Notes: a model not told the origin generated them from the letters alone. 64,000 nucleotides of DNA from Endozoicomonas sp965199185 (GCA_965199185.1 CBDAQW010000039.1:1-64000); one strand, 5' to 3'. Positions 34,884 through 44,958 are shown, counted from the stretch's first letter. Numbers and translations: made by a program.

Positions 34884-37754
34884 ATGACGAACTTCGTTTC
34901 TGGACAACGCTGGATCAGTGACACCGAAACAGAACAGGGTCTGGGCACTGTGCTCACCCTCGATAGCCGGATGGTCACCCTGCTGTTTCCCGCTACCGGC
35001 GAAACCCGACTTTACGCCATCAATAACTGTCCACTGACCCGTGTGCAGTTCAATCCGGGCGATAAAGTCGAAAGCCATGAAGGCTGGGTCATGACGGTTT
35101 CCGAGATATTGGAAGACAATGGCCTGTTAACATACCTTGGCACTCTGTCCAGTGGTGAAACCAGAGAGTTGACTGAAAGCAATCTGGGCAACTTCATCCG
35201 CTTTAATAAGCCTCAGGATCGCCTGCTGGCCGGTCAGATTGATCAGAACAGCAACTTCAGTCTGAGATACAAAACCCTGCAATACAATCACGGCCTGCGC
35301 AAATCCCCCATGCGTGGTCTGATCGGTCCCCGTACCAGTCTGATTCCTCATCAGCTGCATATTGCCCGCGAAGTTTCTCAGCGCCATGCGCCCCGAGTCA
35401 TGCTGGCCGATGAAGTGGGCATGGGTAAAACCATTGAAGCCGGTTTGATTCTGCATCAGCAGCTCATTACTGGTCGTGCCAGCCGGGTTTTGATCCTGGT
35501 GCCAGAAAGCCTGGTGCATCAGTGGCTTGTTGAGATGCTGCGTCGTTTTAATCTGCATTTCAGTGTCTTTGACGAAGAACGTTGTCGCCATGCTGATGGT
35601 GATAATCCATTTGTCACCGAACAGCTCATACTCTGCAGCCTAGACTTTCTGTGCAACAGCGAAGAACGTCGTCAACAAGTTCTGGAAGCCGACTATGATC
35701 TCCTGATTATTGATGAAGCTCATCATCTTTACTGGTCTGAAGAACAAGCCAGTATTGAATATCAATGCGTTGAACAACTGTCCCGCCACATTCCAGGCCT
35801 GCTGCTGCTCACGGCAACACCTGAACAGATGGGGCCAGAAAGTCACTTTGCCCGTTTGCGCTTACTGGATGAAAACCGTTTCCATGACCTGGCGGCATTT
35901 CAGGCAGAAGAAAATCGTTACGAACCGGTTGCCGAAGCTGTACAGGAGCTGCTCGACAACGATCATCTGCCAGAGACAGCACAACAACATCTGCTCAGTT
36001 TTTTAGGGGATGAAAGTCGTTCATTAATTGAGACAGTCAACAGTGACAATCCGGAAGAGAAGGAAACCGCCAGAGATCATATTCTGCATCGCCTGCTGGA
36101 TCGACACGGCACTGGTCGAGTGCTGTTCCGCAACACCCGTGCGGCAGTGGGCGGTTTCCCCGGTCGTGTAGTTCAGGGTTATCCGCAGGCACTGCCGGAG
36201 TTGTATCAGATTGCTCTGGAAGAAGAGGATAACTATCGCCATAACATCTACCCTGAATTGGCTTATCAAGCGCAAATCACCATCGATGATATGGACCCCT
36301 GGTGGAAAGTAGACCCTCGCACCGACTGGCTGATCAACCTACTGAAGCTGCTTAAAAAAGACAAGGTGCTGGTCATCTGCGCCAATGCCAACACAGCGCT
36401 AGACCTGGAGAACGCCCTGCGTATTTTGTCTGGCATTCCTGCTGCGGTATTCCACGAAAACATGAGCATCGTCGAGCGCGACCGTGCTGCTGCCTGGTTT
36501 GCCGACGAAGATTATGGTGCTCAGGTATTGGTCTGTTCAGAAATCGGTTCTGAAGGCCGTAACTTCCAGTTTGCTCATCATCTGGTGCTGTTTGATCTGC
36601 CTGAACATCCGGACCTACTGGAACAGCGCATCGGTCGTCTTGACCGGATTGGTCAGACAGAAACGATTAAAATACATGTGCCGTACATTTCCGGCACGGG
36701 TCAGGAAGCCCTGTTCTACTGGTATGACCTGGGATTGAATGCGTTTGCCGATACCTGTCCGGCCGGTAGTATGGTGCAGCAAACACTGGGTGAAGAACTA
36801 CGCTCGTTGCTGAAACCCTGCACCCCTGTCAGCCAGGAGGCTATGCAATCTCTACTCGACAAAGCTACAGAAATCAATAATGAGCAGCTGGAGCATCTGC
36901 ACAACGGTCGTGATCGACTGCTGGAATTGAATTCCCGTGGCACTATTTCCAGCGAAGATATGATTAATGATATCGAAGAGCAAGAACAACCGCGCCAGCT
37001 GAAACGTTTTATGGAAAAGCTGTTTGAAGGCTTTGGTGTAGAGGCTGAAGATCATTCCAAACATTGCCTTGTTCTGCGCCCCGGCAGCCATATGATCACC
37101 TCCTTCCCCGGCCTGCCTGCAGATGGCACAACAGTGACATTCTGCCGGGATATGGCGTTATCACGCGAAGACATGCAGTTCCTGACCTGGGAACATCCGA
37201 TGGTAGCCGAAGGCATCGATATGGTGCTGACCAGCGAACTGGGTAATACGTCTGTCGCTCTGCTGAAAAACAAGGCGCTGAAGCCGGGCACTATGTTGCT
37301 TGAAGCCATTTATGCCGTGGAAGTTACTGGTGATAAATCCTTGCAGCTGGATCGCTACTTACCAGTTACACCGGTTCGCTGTCTGATTGATCCGGGAATG
37401 AACAACCTCGCTCAGAAAGTTGCCTTCGATACACTCAATGCCCAACTGCAACCGCTGAAAAAAGGCGTTGCCAAAAAGCTGGCCAAGGCGCAACGTGAAC
37501 CTATTCTGAAAATGCTGGAAAAGGCAGAAAGCTATGCCAAAGAAAGTGTTCAGCCCATTGTCAGCGAAGCCTGTAAAGCCCTGCTCACTGACGTTACAGA
37601 AGAGATCAAACGACTGGCGGCGTTAAAAGCTGTCAACCCTAACGTACGTGATGATGAGATCGAACATCTGAAAAAACAGGCAGCATCGGGTCATCAATGC
37701 TTGCAAAAAGCCATGCTAAAACTGGATGCCATTCGGGTGATGGTCACTGGCTAA
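34884..37754 (+). CDS. rapA: RNA polymerase-associated ATPase RapA (HepA)
   Basis: 956 residues (E. coli 968). A Swi2/Snf2-family ATPase bound to RNA polymerase that promotes polymerase recycling after transcription. Domains in order: N-terminal double Tudor-like region (about 1-110, FVSGQRWISDTETEQGLG), helicase lobe 1 with Walker A LADEVGMGKTIEAGLIL, DEAH box LLIIDEAHHL, motif III LLLTATPEQMG, lobe 2 with LVCSEIGSEGRNFQFA and motif VI EQRIGRLDRIGQ, then the RapA-specific C-terminal region. All motor residues are present. Transcribed alone. Confidence 0.96.
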   Translation: MTNFVSGQRWISDTETEQGLGTVLTLDSRMVTLLFPATGETRLYAINNCPLTRVQFNPGDKVESHEGWVMTVSEILEDNGLLTYLGTLSSGETRELTESNLGNFIRFNKPQDRLLAGQIDQNSNFSLRYKTLQYNHGLRKSPMRGLIGPRTSLIPHQLHIAREVSQRHAPRVMLADEVGMGKTIEAGLILHQQLITGRASRVLILVPESLVHQWLVEMLRRFNLHFSVFDEERCRHADGDNPFVTEQLILCSLDFLCNSEERRQQVLEADYDLLIIDEAHHLYWSEEQASIEYQCVEQLSRHIPGLLLLTATPEQMGPESHFARLRLLDENRFHDLAAFQAEENRYEPVAEAVQELLDNDHLPETAQQHLLSFLGDESRSLIETVNSDNPEEKETARDHILHRLLDRHGTGRVLFRNTRAAVGGFPGRVVQGYPQALPELYQIALEEEDNYRHNIYPELAYQAQITIDDMDPWWKVDPRTDWLINLLKLLKKDKVLVICANANTALDLENALRILSGIPAAVFHENMSIVERDRAAAWFADEDYGAQVLVCSEIGSEGRNFQFAHHLVLFDLPEHPDLLEQRIGRLDRIGQTETIKIHVPYISGTGQEALFYWYDLGLNAFADTCPAGSMVQQTLGEELRSLLKPCTPVSQEAMQSLLDKATEINNEQLEHLHNGRDRLLELNSRGTISSEDMINDIEEQEQPRQLKRFMEKLFEGFGVEAEDHSKHCLVLRPGSHMITSFPGLPADGTTVTFCRDMALSREDMQFLTWEHPMVAEGIDMVLTSELGNTSVALLKNKALKPGTMLLEAIYAVEVTGDKSLQLDRYLPVTPVRCLIDPGMNNLAQKVAFDTLNAQLQPLKKGVAKKLAKAQREPILKMLEKAESYAKESVQPIVSEACKALLTDVTEEIKRLAALKAVNPNVRDDEIEHLKKQAASGHQCLQKAMLKLDAIRVMVTG

Positions 37755-37944
37755 CACGGCACCTGAAATCAACTTCCCGTTGTTTCATCTACCGGCCTGG
37801 ATTTTGCTAAAACAAACGCCAGGCAAATAGCCATGAGACAAGAAATTGATTTCAATCAAACAGGTGCTGCCTATTCTTTATCACACCTTGTCGATAAATA
37901 ATGGCTTCCTTATGATGGTTTTCAGTCAAAGAAAGGTATCCCTC

Positions 37945-38928
37945 ATGTTCAGAACGTTTGTGACTGGCGTTGCCACCTTAGCCATAGCCAGCAATTGCCT
38001 TGCTTCTCATAACTCAGAATGGCAGTCCGGACTCAGCGGTGAAGCCGGAATTTTATTCGGTTATACAAAATCAGATTCTCAGTTCAATGATAAAAACAAA
38101 GCCACCAGCTCTCTGAATCAGTCTGGTGAGTCAAAAGGCAGGCCATTGGCGCTACCAATGGGTTCACTTCAATACACCTTTGATGACCAGAAAAGCCAGC
38201 TATTTTTGGGCACCAGCCGGGCAGACGTTACTCTTGGACACATTAATGCAGAGCTGGGATACCGCCGCCAGATGGACAACTACGGTGTTATGTCCGCCAG
38301 TTTCCTGCCCACGTTGATTGCCAATACCACCTGGAGCAATCCTTACGTAACGGATAAGAATCGAACAGAAACCGACTCCAAAGTGCAGGCTTTGCGCTTC
38401 CAGTACAATAATATTTTCCATTCCGGCTTCTCTTTGGATATGGCATTTGGAAAGCACTCTGTTGATAAGGAAGAAAGTGGTCAGGGTAAGTACACCGCCA
38501 AACAACAAACACTGTTAAAGCGTGACAGTAAGGTCTATTACCTGAAAGGTGATTATCAAACAGCACTATCACGGGGACTGATCGTCAGAAGCGGCCTGAG
38601 TTTCATCAAAAATAAAGCCGATGGTGCCGCCATGACCAGCAACACCTATGGTTTGAATGCCGGTATCATTCGTGCTAGCCGGGCTTATACCACCGTGTTA
38701 AACCTGTCGTATAAAAACGAGCGCTTCGATGAAGCAAACCCTGTCTTTGCCAAAAAGCAGAAAGATCACCATTATGGTGTGAACCTCTCGTACGTTTACC
38801 ATCAGCCTTTTGGATTGAAAGATTGGCAGGCAGTCACTATGGCCGGTTATCAGGTGACACAATCAAATATCGATTTCTATGGCGAGAAGTCCTGGCGTTT
38901 GATGACCGGAATGAGTTACCAGTTTTAA
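37945..38928 (+). CDS. DUF2860 outer membrane beta-barrel protein
   Basis: 327 residues from ATG 37945 (AAAGG upstream), chosen because it gives a clean signal peptide MFRTFVTGVATLAIASNCLA; the frame is open upstream to 37846. The mature part matches the DUF2860 pattern: SGEAGILFGYTKSDSQFND near the N-terminus, LPMGSLQYTFDDQKSQLFLGTS, FLPTLIANTTWSNPY, RDSKVYYLKGDYQ, and amphipathic strands throughout, ending SYQF with the C-terminal Phe typical of BAM substrates. Probably a 12-14 strand barrel. The function is unknown for the family. A stem-loop with a T tract follows at 38952-39000. Confidence 0.88.
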   Translation: MFRTFVTGVATLAIASNCLASHNSEWQSGLSGEAGILFGYTKSDSQFNDKNKATSSLNQSGESKGRPLALPMGSLQYTFDDQKSQLFLGTSRADVTLGHINAELGYRRQMDNYGVMSASFLPTLIANTTWSNPYVTDKNRTETDSKVQALRFQYNNIFHSGFSLDMAFGKHSVDKEESGQGKYTAKQQTLLKRDSKVYYLKGDYQTALSRGLIVRSGLSFIKNKADGAAMTSNTYGLNAGIIRASRAYTTVLNLSYKNERFDEANPVFAKKQKDHHYGVNLSYVYHQPFGLKDWQAVTMAGYQVTQSNIDFYGEKSWRLMTGMSYQF

Positions 38929-38951
38929 CATTTGAAATAACAGCTTGAGAT

Positions 38952-39000
38952 GCTGCCCTGACACCCTTTAGTAAAGTCTTTAGTCAGAGCAGCTCTTTTT
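38952..39000 (+). terminator. Terminator after DUF2860 gene, overlapping GNAT 3' end
   Basis: GCTGC-C-CTGAC (38952-38962) pairs with GTCAG-A-GCAGC (38983-38993) across one mismatch, followed by TCTTTTT. The 3' arm lies inside the last codons of the convergent acetyltransferase gene. Confidence 0.55.
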
Positions 39001-39472
39001 GCCAGTACCCTACATCCAGCTTTTTACCAAACTTGAATCCAACCCGTTCAAAATGCGCTACTTTTTTCATACCCAGTTTTTCATGCAGTGCTTCACTGGC
39101 CGGATTAGGCAGAGTGATACAACCTAGCGCAACCTGAATACCCTGTTGCTGCAAACGCTCAAACAGCTGTTCATAGAGTTGTGTTCCTAGTCCTCGCCCC
39201 TGACTCTCAGGCGCCAGATACACTGTTGTTTCCACCGTAAAACGATAGGCACTGCGCTGTTTCCACGGACCGGCATAAGCATAACCCTGAATCTCACCAT
39301 CCAGCTCTGCCACCAGCCAGGGCATTGACAAGGCTTTCAGTGCATTAAAGCGCGCCGCAATGTCGTTTACATTCACGATTTCTTCTTCGAAAGTGGCGAC
39401 CGAATGTCCAATATAGTGATTATAAATATCAGTAATCGCCTGCAAATCAGCGATTGTGGCACTTCGTATCAT
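38984..39472 (-). CDS. GNAT N-acetyltransferase, phosphinothricin-acetyltransferase-like
   Basis: 162 residues. The GNAT fold of the Pat/MnaT group: IRSATIADLQAITDIYNHYIGHSVATFEEE at the N-terminus, WLVAELDGEIQGYAYAGPWKQRSAYRFTVETTVYL, the acetyl-CoA loop PESQGRGLGTQLYEQL (Q/RxxGxG/A), and NPASEALHEKLGMKKVAHFERVGFKFGKKLDVGYW. Family members acetylate phosphinothricin, methionine sulfone or related small amines. The natural substrate here is unknown. Single gene, convergent with the DUF2860 gene. Confidence 0.9.
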   Translation of the reverse strand: MIRSATIADLQAITDIYNHYIGHSVATFEEEIVNVNDIAARFNALKALSMPWLVAELDGEIQGYAYAGPWKQRSAYRFTVETTVYLAPESQGRGLGTQLYEQLFERLQQQGIQVALGCITLPNPASEALHEKLGMKKVAHFERVGFKFGKKLDVGYWQKELL

Positions 39473-39542
39473 AACGTATCCAAATAATACTTAATGGTGC
39501 CAGAATAACACGCTGCATATTCAGAAAGGAGTAGTGGGTGCA

Positions 39543-40043
39543 CTACGACTTATTTTGATAGACCGAGTGTTGTTCCTGTTCACGCTGACGGTCCGGATCA
39601 GAAATACATTGCACCCGCTCTAACTGATGAATGTAATCTTCTGGCATCTGTGATTCCCTGGCCCCCGTCAACACATGGTAGCGATACCAGAAATAGGGTT
39701 TTAACCGACGATCTATTTGATGGGCGTAGTATGTTCTTGCTGACAAAGGTTCTCCAGACAAGGACATCAACTCAACATCTTTTTCCAGCGAACTGCCACC
39801 TAAGCCCTCAATTTTATCCAATGCCTCTTTGCTGACTTCATCAAGTTCGTAGACAATACCCAGCATGTAATCCTCTTTTTTGCCGGTGAAGAACGCATCA
39901 CATTTACCAGAACCATCGTCACTGAGCATATGAAATTTCAAAATGTGTTCTGAAAGGCGATACACACCTAGCTGGCGAATAACAGGAACCCGTGCCCGTA
40001 TTCGGGCAAATGACATATTGGAACCATAAGCAAAGTATTTCAA
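39543..40043 (-). CDS. Gamma-glutamylcyclotransferase-like protein
   Basis: 166 residues. The signature FAYGSNMS at residues 4-11 forms the substrate-binding loop of the GGCT fold; the catalytic glutamate is in ALDKIEGLGG. Other landmarks are FTGKKEDYMLGIVYELDE and ARTYYAHQ. These enzymes release 5-oxoproline from gamma-glutamyl amines or peptides. The exact substrate is not evident. The C-terminal ~30 residues (DPDRQREQEQHSVYQNKS) are a charged extension. Single gene, 70 bp before the GNAT gene on the same strand. Confidence 0.88.
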   Translation of the reverse strand: MKYFAYGSNMSFARIRARVPVIRQLGVYRLSEHILKFHMLSDDGSGKCDAFFTGKKEDYMLGIVYELDEVSKEALDKIEGLGGSSLEKDVELMSLSGEPLSARTYYAHQIDRRLKPYFWYRYHVLTGARESQMPEDYIHQLERVQCISDPDRQREQEQHSVYQNKS

Positions 40044-40257
40044 AGTTGACTCCGAACCAGACCATTAACCGCGAAACGCTCGTTGAGTGGAAAGAGTGTA
40101 AGTACCCTTCAAACAATTAACGGCAGCATCACCAAGAAGTTTTGTATTTATCCGATTCAGAGGCTGGTGAACTCCTTACTGCATACTGTAGACTGCGCCG
40201 TTGATCAAAGAATAGCCTCATTAAAACACCTTACCCTTTTTATGGAGGACAAAAACA

Positions 40258-41205
40258 ATGGCTGATCTACATAAGATAGGCATCATTGGCACTGGCTTTG
40301 TCGGCATGGCTGCTGCTTACTCTATTTTTCAGCAGAAGCTGGCACGTGAAATTGTTCTGGTTGACCGGAACCAGGACAAGGCGGCAGGTGAAGCACTGGA
40401 CATGATGTATGGCCAGTCCCTGGTAGGACGCTGCTCAGTCACGGCAGGCGATTATTCTCAGCTACAGGATGCGGGTATTATTGTCATTTGTGCCGGTGTT
40501 GGTCAGTCCAACCCGGATGAAACCCGTCTGGAGCTGTTACAGAAGAACATTCAGGTATTCAAAAGCATTGCTGCAGAGCTGGATCGTTATGCGCCTGAAG
40601 CGTTATTGCTGATTGCCAGCAATCCGGTGGATATTCTTACTCAGGCTATGCAAACACTGAGCAAAAGGCAGCGAAAGTTGATTATCGGTACCGGCACTTA
40701 CCTGGATACATCCCGCTTTCGGACTTTGCTGGCACAGCATTATGAAGTGTCTCCAAGATCTGTTCACGCTTACATTGTTGGTGAGCATGGTGATTCTGAG
40801 GTACCGCTCTGGAGTACCGCGTCTATTGGTGGTTTGTCCATTATGAACAACACCGTTAATAACAAGCGGTTTGATCAGTCTGTGATGGATGATCTGTTTC
40901 ACAAAGTCAAGAATGCGGCCTATCAAATCATTGCTCAGAAAGGGCATACCAACTGGGCAATCGGGCTGGTGATTGCCAGTATCATTCGTTCTATTAAAGA
41001 AGACCAGCGACGCATTTTGCCGGTCAGTGTCAGGCTGAATGGCGAGTACGGTATTGATCATGTCTGTCTGAGTTTACCAGCGATTGTCGGACTGCATGGT
41101 GTTGAAAGCTATATTTTGCCCAAACTCAACCAGATTGAATTAGAAGGGTTGCAGCTTTCTGCAAAAACGCTACAAGAGCCCGTGACGCAACTGGAGCTTG
41201 ATTAA
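40258..41205 (+). CDS. ldh: L-lactate dehydrogenase (NAD-dependent)
   Basis: 315 residues. Lactate/malate dehydrogenase family, LDH type: Rossmann loop GIIGTGFVGMAAAYS, the NAD-specific Asp in VLVDRNQDKA, the mobile loop with ETR (catalytic Arg), SNPVDILT, GTGTYLDTSRFR (substrate Arg region) and the proton-relay His in GEHGDSEVPLWS. It converts pyruvate and NADH to L-lactate. The loop Q-S-N-P-D-E-T-R is closer to LDH than to malate dehydrogenase (which has an Arg there). TATGGAGGA gives a strong ribosome-binding site. An L-LDH of this type is less common in gammaproteobacteria than the D-form and fits the fermentative genes elsewhere in the window. Confidence 0.93.
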   Translation: MADLHKIGIIGTGFVGMAAAYSIFQQKLAREIVLVDRNQDKAAGEALDMMYGQSLVGRCSVTAGDYSQLQDAGIIVICAGVGQSNPDETRLELLQKNIQVFKSIAAELDRYAPEALLLIASNPVDILTQAMQTLSKRQRKLIIGTGTYLDTSRFRTLLAQHYEVSPRSVHAYIVGEHGDSEVPLWSTASIGGLSIMNNTVNNKRFDQSVMDDLFHKVKNAAYQIIAQKGHTNWAIGLVIASIIRSIKEDQRRILPVSVRLNGEYGIDHVCLSLPAIVGLHGVESYILPKLNQIELEGLQLSAKTLQEPVTQLELD

Positions 41206-41249
41206 GCTATTATGTTGCCTTTGATCGGGATTATTCACTGTTGTCATTC

Positions 41250-42134
41250 ATGAACGCCAACTCCAAAGCCTGCCTCTATGCGCTGGCAGCCGCTCTGTTA
41301 TGGTCAACAGTAGCGACCGCTTTCAAGATCGCGCTTGAATATCTTGACCCTTGGCAACTGATGTTCTGGTCAGTCATTACCTGCACTCCGTTATTGGGGG
41401 GCATCATTCTATGGCAGGGAAACGTTCATTTAGTAAAAAAACAGCTACAACAATCCTTTTGGCTTTACATGGCTTTGGGTCTGCTTAATCCCTTCCTTTA
41501 TCACGTCACACTGTTTGGCGCTTATGACCTGTTACCAGCACAACAGGCTCAGGCACTGAATTACAGCTGGCCAATGGCGTTGACGCTGATGGCTGTCCCT
41601 TTACTGGGCAATCGATTATCGACCAACGAAGCGGCCTGCTGTCTGCTGGCATACGCTGGCGTTTTGATTATTGTCACCAGAGGCGAGCTGCAAAATCTGG
41701 CTTTTGATAATCCGACAGGTGTTGCGCTGGCACTGAGTACCACGGTCATCTGGGCTCTGTACTGGATTCTGAATACTCGAAAAGCTGGCGACCCAATTGT
41801 TGGTCTGTTTATCTGCTTTTTATCAGGATTACTCTGGATTATTCTGACCACCATGCTCTTCTCCGATATTGGTTTTATCTCTCTGGAAGGTTTTGCAGCC
41901 GCCGCTTACATCGGCGTTATCGAAATGGGTTTGGGTTATGTACTCTGGTTAAAGGCATTGAAAATCGCAGAAAACACAGCAATGATCAGCAGCATCAGTT
42001 ATTTCAGCCCTTTTCTATCATTAATATTTATCGCTAATATTCTTGGTGAAGCGATTTATCCAGCGACTTACGCCGGACTGATCATGATTATTGCCGCTGT
42101 GATGTTTCAGCAGCGCTGGTTCCGAAAGAATTAA
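41250..42134 (+). CDS. EamA/DMT-superfamily transporter
   Basis: About 294 residues from ATG 41250; a TTG at 41241 is an alternative, and neither has a strong ribosome-binding site. Ten membrane helices in two EamA repeats are visible: the first begins ACLYALAAALLWSTVATAFKIA, the second LALSTTVIWALYWILNTRKAG. Family members are inner-membrane exporters or importers of metabolites. The substrate is unknown. It lies seven bases before trmN6, so the two may be co-transcribed. Confidence 0.88.
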   Translation: MNANSKACLYALAAALLWSTVATAFKIALEYLDPWQLMFWSVITCTPLLGGIILWQGNVHLVKKQLQQSFWLYMALGLLNPFLYHVTLFGAYDLLPAQQAQALNYSWPMALTLMAVPLLGNRLSTNEAACCLLAYAGVLIIVTRGELQNLAFDNPTGVALALSTTVIWALYWILNTRKAGDPIVGLFICFLSGLLWIILTTMLFSDIGFISLEGFAAAAYIGVIEMGLGYVLWLKALKIAENTAMISSISYFSPFLSLIFIANILGEAIYPATYAGLIMIIAAVMFQQRWFRKN

Positions 42135-42140
42135 CCCTCA

Positions 42141-42854
42141 ATGGCAAGAAACAACATTTTTCGTTTTAAACAATTTCAGATTGATCAGAGTCATTGCGCC
42201 ATGAAAGTCACCACCGACGCCATTGTTTTTGGTGCTCTGGTGGACACTTCCAAAAGTCAATCCATCCTTGATATTGGTTCCGGTACAGGGCTGCTGTCCT
42301 TAATGCAGGCACAACAAAGTCAAGCGCCGATTACTGCCGTAGAAATTGATCAACAAGCTGCAGAGCAAAGTCGGCAAAATATCCGAAACAGCCCATGGCC
42401 AGATCAGATTCAGGTGATCGAACGCGCCATCCAGACTTATGCCAATAACTGCGACCATCAATTTGACACCATTATCAGTAACCCGCCCTTCTTTCGGCAA
42501 TCACTAAAAGGCCCGAACCAACAGCGAAACCTGGCGAGGCATACCTACTCACTCAGTTTCTCTGATCTGGCAAAAGCTATCAGCACACTATTAAAACCTG
42601 AAGGGGAAGCCTGGGTATTATTACCAACCGATTCAGCAAACAATTTTCTGGAAGACGCTGCACTGGCAGGGTTGTATCCTGGCACTCAAATTGAGCTGCA
42701 AGCGACTGATCAACGACCAGTCCACCGGCACATCCTAAAACTGATATATCGAAACACAGAAACAGAAATCCATCGCCTTATCTATCAAGACCAGCAACAA
42801 CAATATACCGGGGATTTTAAAAAGCTGGCCAAAGCCTTCTATCTGAATCTTTAA
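42141..42854 (+). CDS. trmN6: tRNA1(Val) (adenine37-N6)-methyltransferase
   Basis: 237 residues (E. coli YfiC/TrmN6 245). It methylates A37 of tRNA1-Val. Features: FRFKQFQIDQSHCAMKVTTDAIVFGAL (the substrate and SAM-binding N-terminus typical of YfiC), the SAM loop ILDIGSGTGLLSLM, acidic ribose ligand in AVEIDQQAAEQS, and the catalytic IISNPPFF of N6-adenine methyltransferases. The stop overlaps the stop of the convergent hypothetical gene by four bases. Confidence 0.93.
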   Translation: MARNNIFRFKQFQIDQSHCAMKVTTDAIVFGALVDTSKSQSILDIGSGTGLLSLMQAQQSQAPITAVEIDQQAAEQSRQNIRNSPWPDQIQVIERAIQTYANNCDHQFDTIISNPPFFRQSLKGPNQQRNLARHTYSLSFSDLAKAISTLLKPEGEAWVLLPTDSANNFLEDAALAGLYPGTQIELQATDQRPVHRHILKLIYRNTETEIHRLIYQDQQQQYTGDFKKLAKAFYLNL

Positions 42855-43252
42855 TATTCAGCCAATTGATTTTGGAATGAAGTAATATCATAACTTTGTC
42901 CAGCAATAGCCGTCATGGTTTTTGCTGGTGGTTTTGGCGTCTGCTGCAATAGCTGCTCCTGAGCCCCCACCACCTGATTTTGATAATACTTGTTAATATT
43001 ACCACCAGGAGCACCCCCTCCAGAAGTAGCCAAAGCACCATAGGCCTGGCCCTGTATATTACCGCTTTCCGGCATTGTTTGTTTAACACTGTCTGACACC
43101 TTACCCGACATTGATGACAAGGCTTTGCGTTTCAACTGCATGGTTTCAGAGTAATGCGGAATAGTATCTGGCCGGTTCGCCAGTTCTGTTAGCCAGAGAA
43201 TTGATACGGTCAGTATCCCGAGGATCATCCACTGGGGCTTGATTGTATTCAT
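42851..43252 (-). CDS. Hypothetical protein with N-terminal membrane segment
   Basis: 133 residues. It starts MNTIKPQWMILGILTVSILWLTELA, either a signal anchor or an uncleaved signal peptide, followed by a polar, Gly/Gln/Ser-rich region (GGGAPGGNINKYYQNQ) that is probably disordered. No recognised domain. It overlaps trmN6 tail to tail by four bases, and the IS66 element begins 78 bp upstream of its start. Coding potential is supported by the signal-like start and reasonable composition, but no homologue was recognised. Confidence 0.55.
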   Translation of the reverse strand: MNTIKPQWMILGILTVSILWLTELANRPDTIPHYSETMQLKRKALSSMSGKVSDSVKQTMPESGNIQGQAYGALATSGGGAPGGNINKYYQNQVVGAQEQLLQQTPKPPAKTMTAIAGQSYDITSFQNQLAEY

Positions 43253-43357
43253 TATTATTTTCCTGTTTGCCCAGTTTTGATATTACTGCACCCCTTTAGG
43301 AAATAAAAAGCACTTTTCACAGACAAAAAGTAAGCGGTCGGGCAACCCCATCTACCC

Positions 43358-44902
43358 CTACTCCCACCAATTCGCTATTTTTAAATCGTCCGGTGTGAGA
43401 TTCATAGGCAACAGGTGTTCAACACACGCTTCTTTGGGCAGTTGAGGAACCCTGGACAGCACGTAACGTAGCCAGGCGTAAGGCTCCAGATCATTCGCCC
43501 TGGCGGTTTCGATCAAACTATAAAGTGTTGCGCTGGCATTTGCTCCGTTTACGCTTTTAGCAAAAAGCCAGTTCTTTCGGCCAATTACGAACGGTTTGAC
43601 GGCTCTCTCTGCCGCATTATTGTCAATATCCAGCAGCCCGCTATCAAGGTAACGTATCAGATAAGGCCACTGGTTTTGCGCATAGGTGATGGCTTTGCCA
43701 AGCTTGTTTTTGGGAGGGATTTTGGGCTGTTGCCGATCCAGCCACTCTTTCAGCTTGTCCAGGATCGGGCGGCTTTCCCGTTGTCTTATCTGGAATCGTT
43801 CTTCTACCGCTTTATCTTTGACCCTTCTCTCTATAGCGTAGAGCGTCTGGATCATCGTCAGCACCTGGGCGGGCTTGGTGATTTTGGCTTGTGGCTGGCC
43901 TTTTTTCTTTGGGATAGCGTCCAGCGCTTCTTTGAATTTTCTCCGGACGTGCGCAAGACAGCCAACCAGTTCTATTTCCGGTTGCTTCTTACTCAGCGCT
44001 TTATAAGCAGACAGTCCGTCGCATTGCAGATAGCCGCTGAACCCGGACAGGAATGCCTGTGGACGACTATGGTCACGACCTGACTGATAGTCATAGAGGA
44101 TGACTGGTGTCCCCAGCTGCCCGGTAGTGCGATACACCCACATATAGGATTTATCCTGTGGCGACCGTTCGGGCTCATCCAGTACCTGCAGCGGTGTTTC
44201 GTCAGCCTGAATACTGCTTCGTCTGACCAGCATTTTCTGTAGCTCGTCGTATATTGGTTTGAGTAATACGGACACCCTGATCATCCATTCAGCCATGGAG
44301 GCACGACTGATCTCGATGTTCATGCGCTTCAGGATAAACTCCTGTCGATACAGGGGCAGAGCATCACAATATTTGCTGGTGATGATCCAGGCCAGCAATC
44401 CGGGAGTGGCAATGCTTTTCGGGATGGGCATTTTCGGCATCGGTGCCGTTTTGACGCCGGACTCGCACTCGCAGGCATATTTCAGGCGCTGGAATTCAAC
44501 GACTTTCACCTGCGCCGGAACGATGTCCAGCTTACAACTGCTCTCATGGCCGAATGCCTTGAGGGTTTTACCACAGCAGTCGCACTGTTTTTCTTCTTCG
44601 GCGATATCCAACTGAACCACGTCCCGGGGCAAATGGTCAGGCAGTGTTTTCCTGACCGGCTTTTTGCGCTGGTGAGCTTCTACGGTCTGGGTTTCAGATT
44701 GTTCAGCAGACTCTTCGTCCAATAATTCAGGTTCATTGAACAGTGACTCCTGGCCCTCGAAACGTTCACTGGAAGCGGCAAATTTCTGATGTTGATGCAG
44801 GCGGAACTGTTCCTCATACCACGCGAGTTTCGCCTTCAGCTGAACGTTCTCAAACTGAAGAGATTCAATGGTCGGTTTGTCTGGCGTGGTCATCGTATTC
44901 AT
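43358..44902 (-). CDS. tnpC: IS66 transposase TnpC (DDE)
   Basis: 514 residues. IS66 transposase with an N-terminal leucine-rich coiled coil (about 15-45, LQFENVQLKAKLAWYEEQF), a zinc finger (CDCCGKTLKAFGHESSCK and YACECESGVK), the DDE catalytic residues in SIQADETPLQV, YLQCDGLSAYK and DNNAAERAVKPFVIGRKNW, and the C-terminal PYAWLRYVLSRVP. The stop lies immediately inside the left terminal repeat. Intact, full family length. Upstream, 56 bases separate it from tnpB. Confidence 0.95.
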   Translation of the reverse strand: MNTMTTPDKPTIESLQFENVQLKAKLAWYEEQFRLHQHQKFAASSERFEGQESLFNEPELLDEESAEQSETQTVEAHQRKKPVRKTLPDHLPRDVVQLDIAEEEKQCDCCGKTLKAFGHESSCKLDIVPAQVKVVEFQRLKYACECESGVKTAPMPKMPIPKSIATPGLLAWIITSKYCDALPLYRQEFILKRMNIEISRASMAEWMIRVSVLLKPIYDELQKMLVRRSSIQADETPLQVLDEPERSPQDKSYMWVYRTTGQLGTPVILYDYQSGRDHSRPQAFLSGFSGYLQCDGLSAYKALSKKQPEIELVGCLAHVRRKFKEALDAIPKKKGQPQAKITKPAQVLTMIQTLYAIERRVKDKAVEERFQIRQRESRPILDKLKEWLDRQQPKIPPKNKLGKAITYAQNQWPYLIRYLDSGLLDIDNNAAERAVKPFVIGRKNWLFAKSVNGANASATLYSLIETARANDLEPYAWLRYVLSRVPQLPKEACVEHLLPMNLTPDDLKIANWWE

Positions 44903-44958
44903 ATCGCCTATTATCTAACAGAACCGCCGTCGTTTTCATTGTTGTAGTTCATGGACAT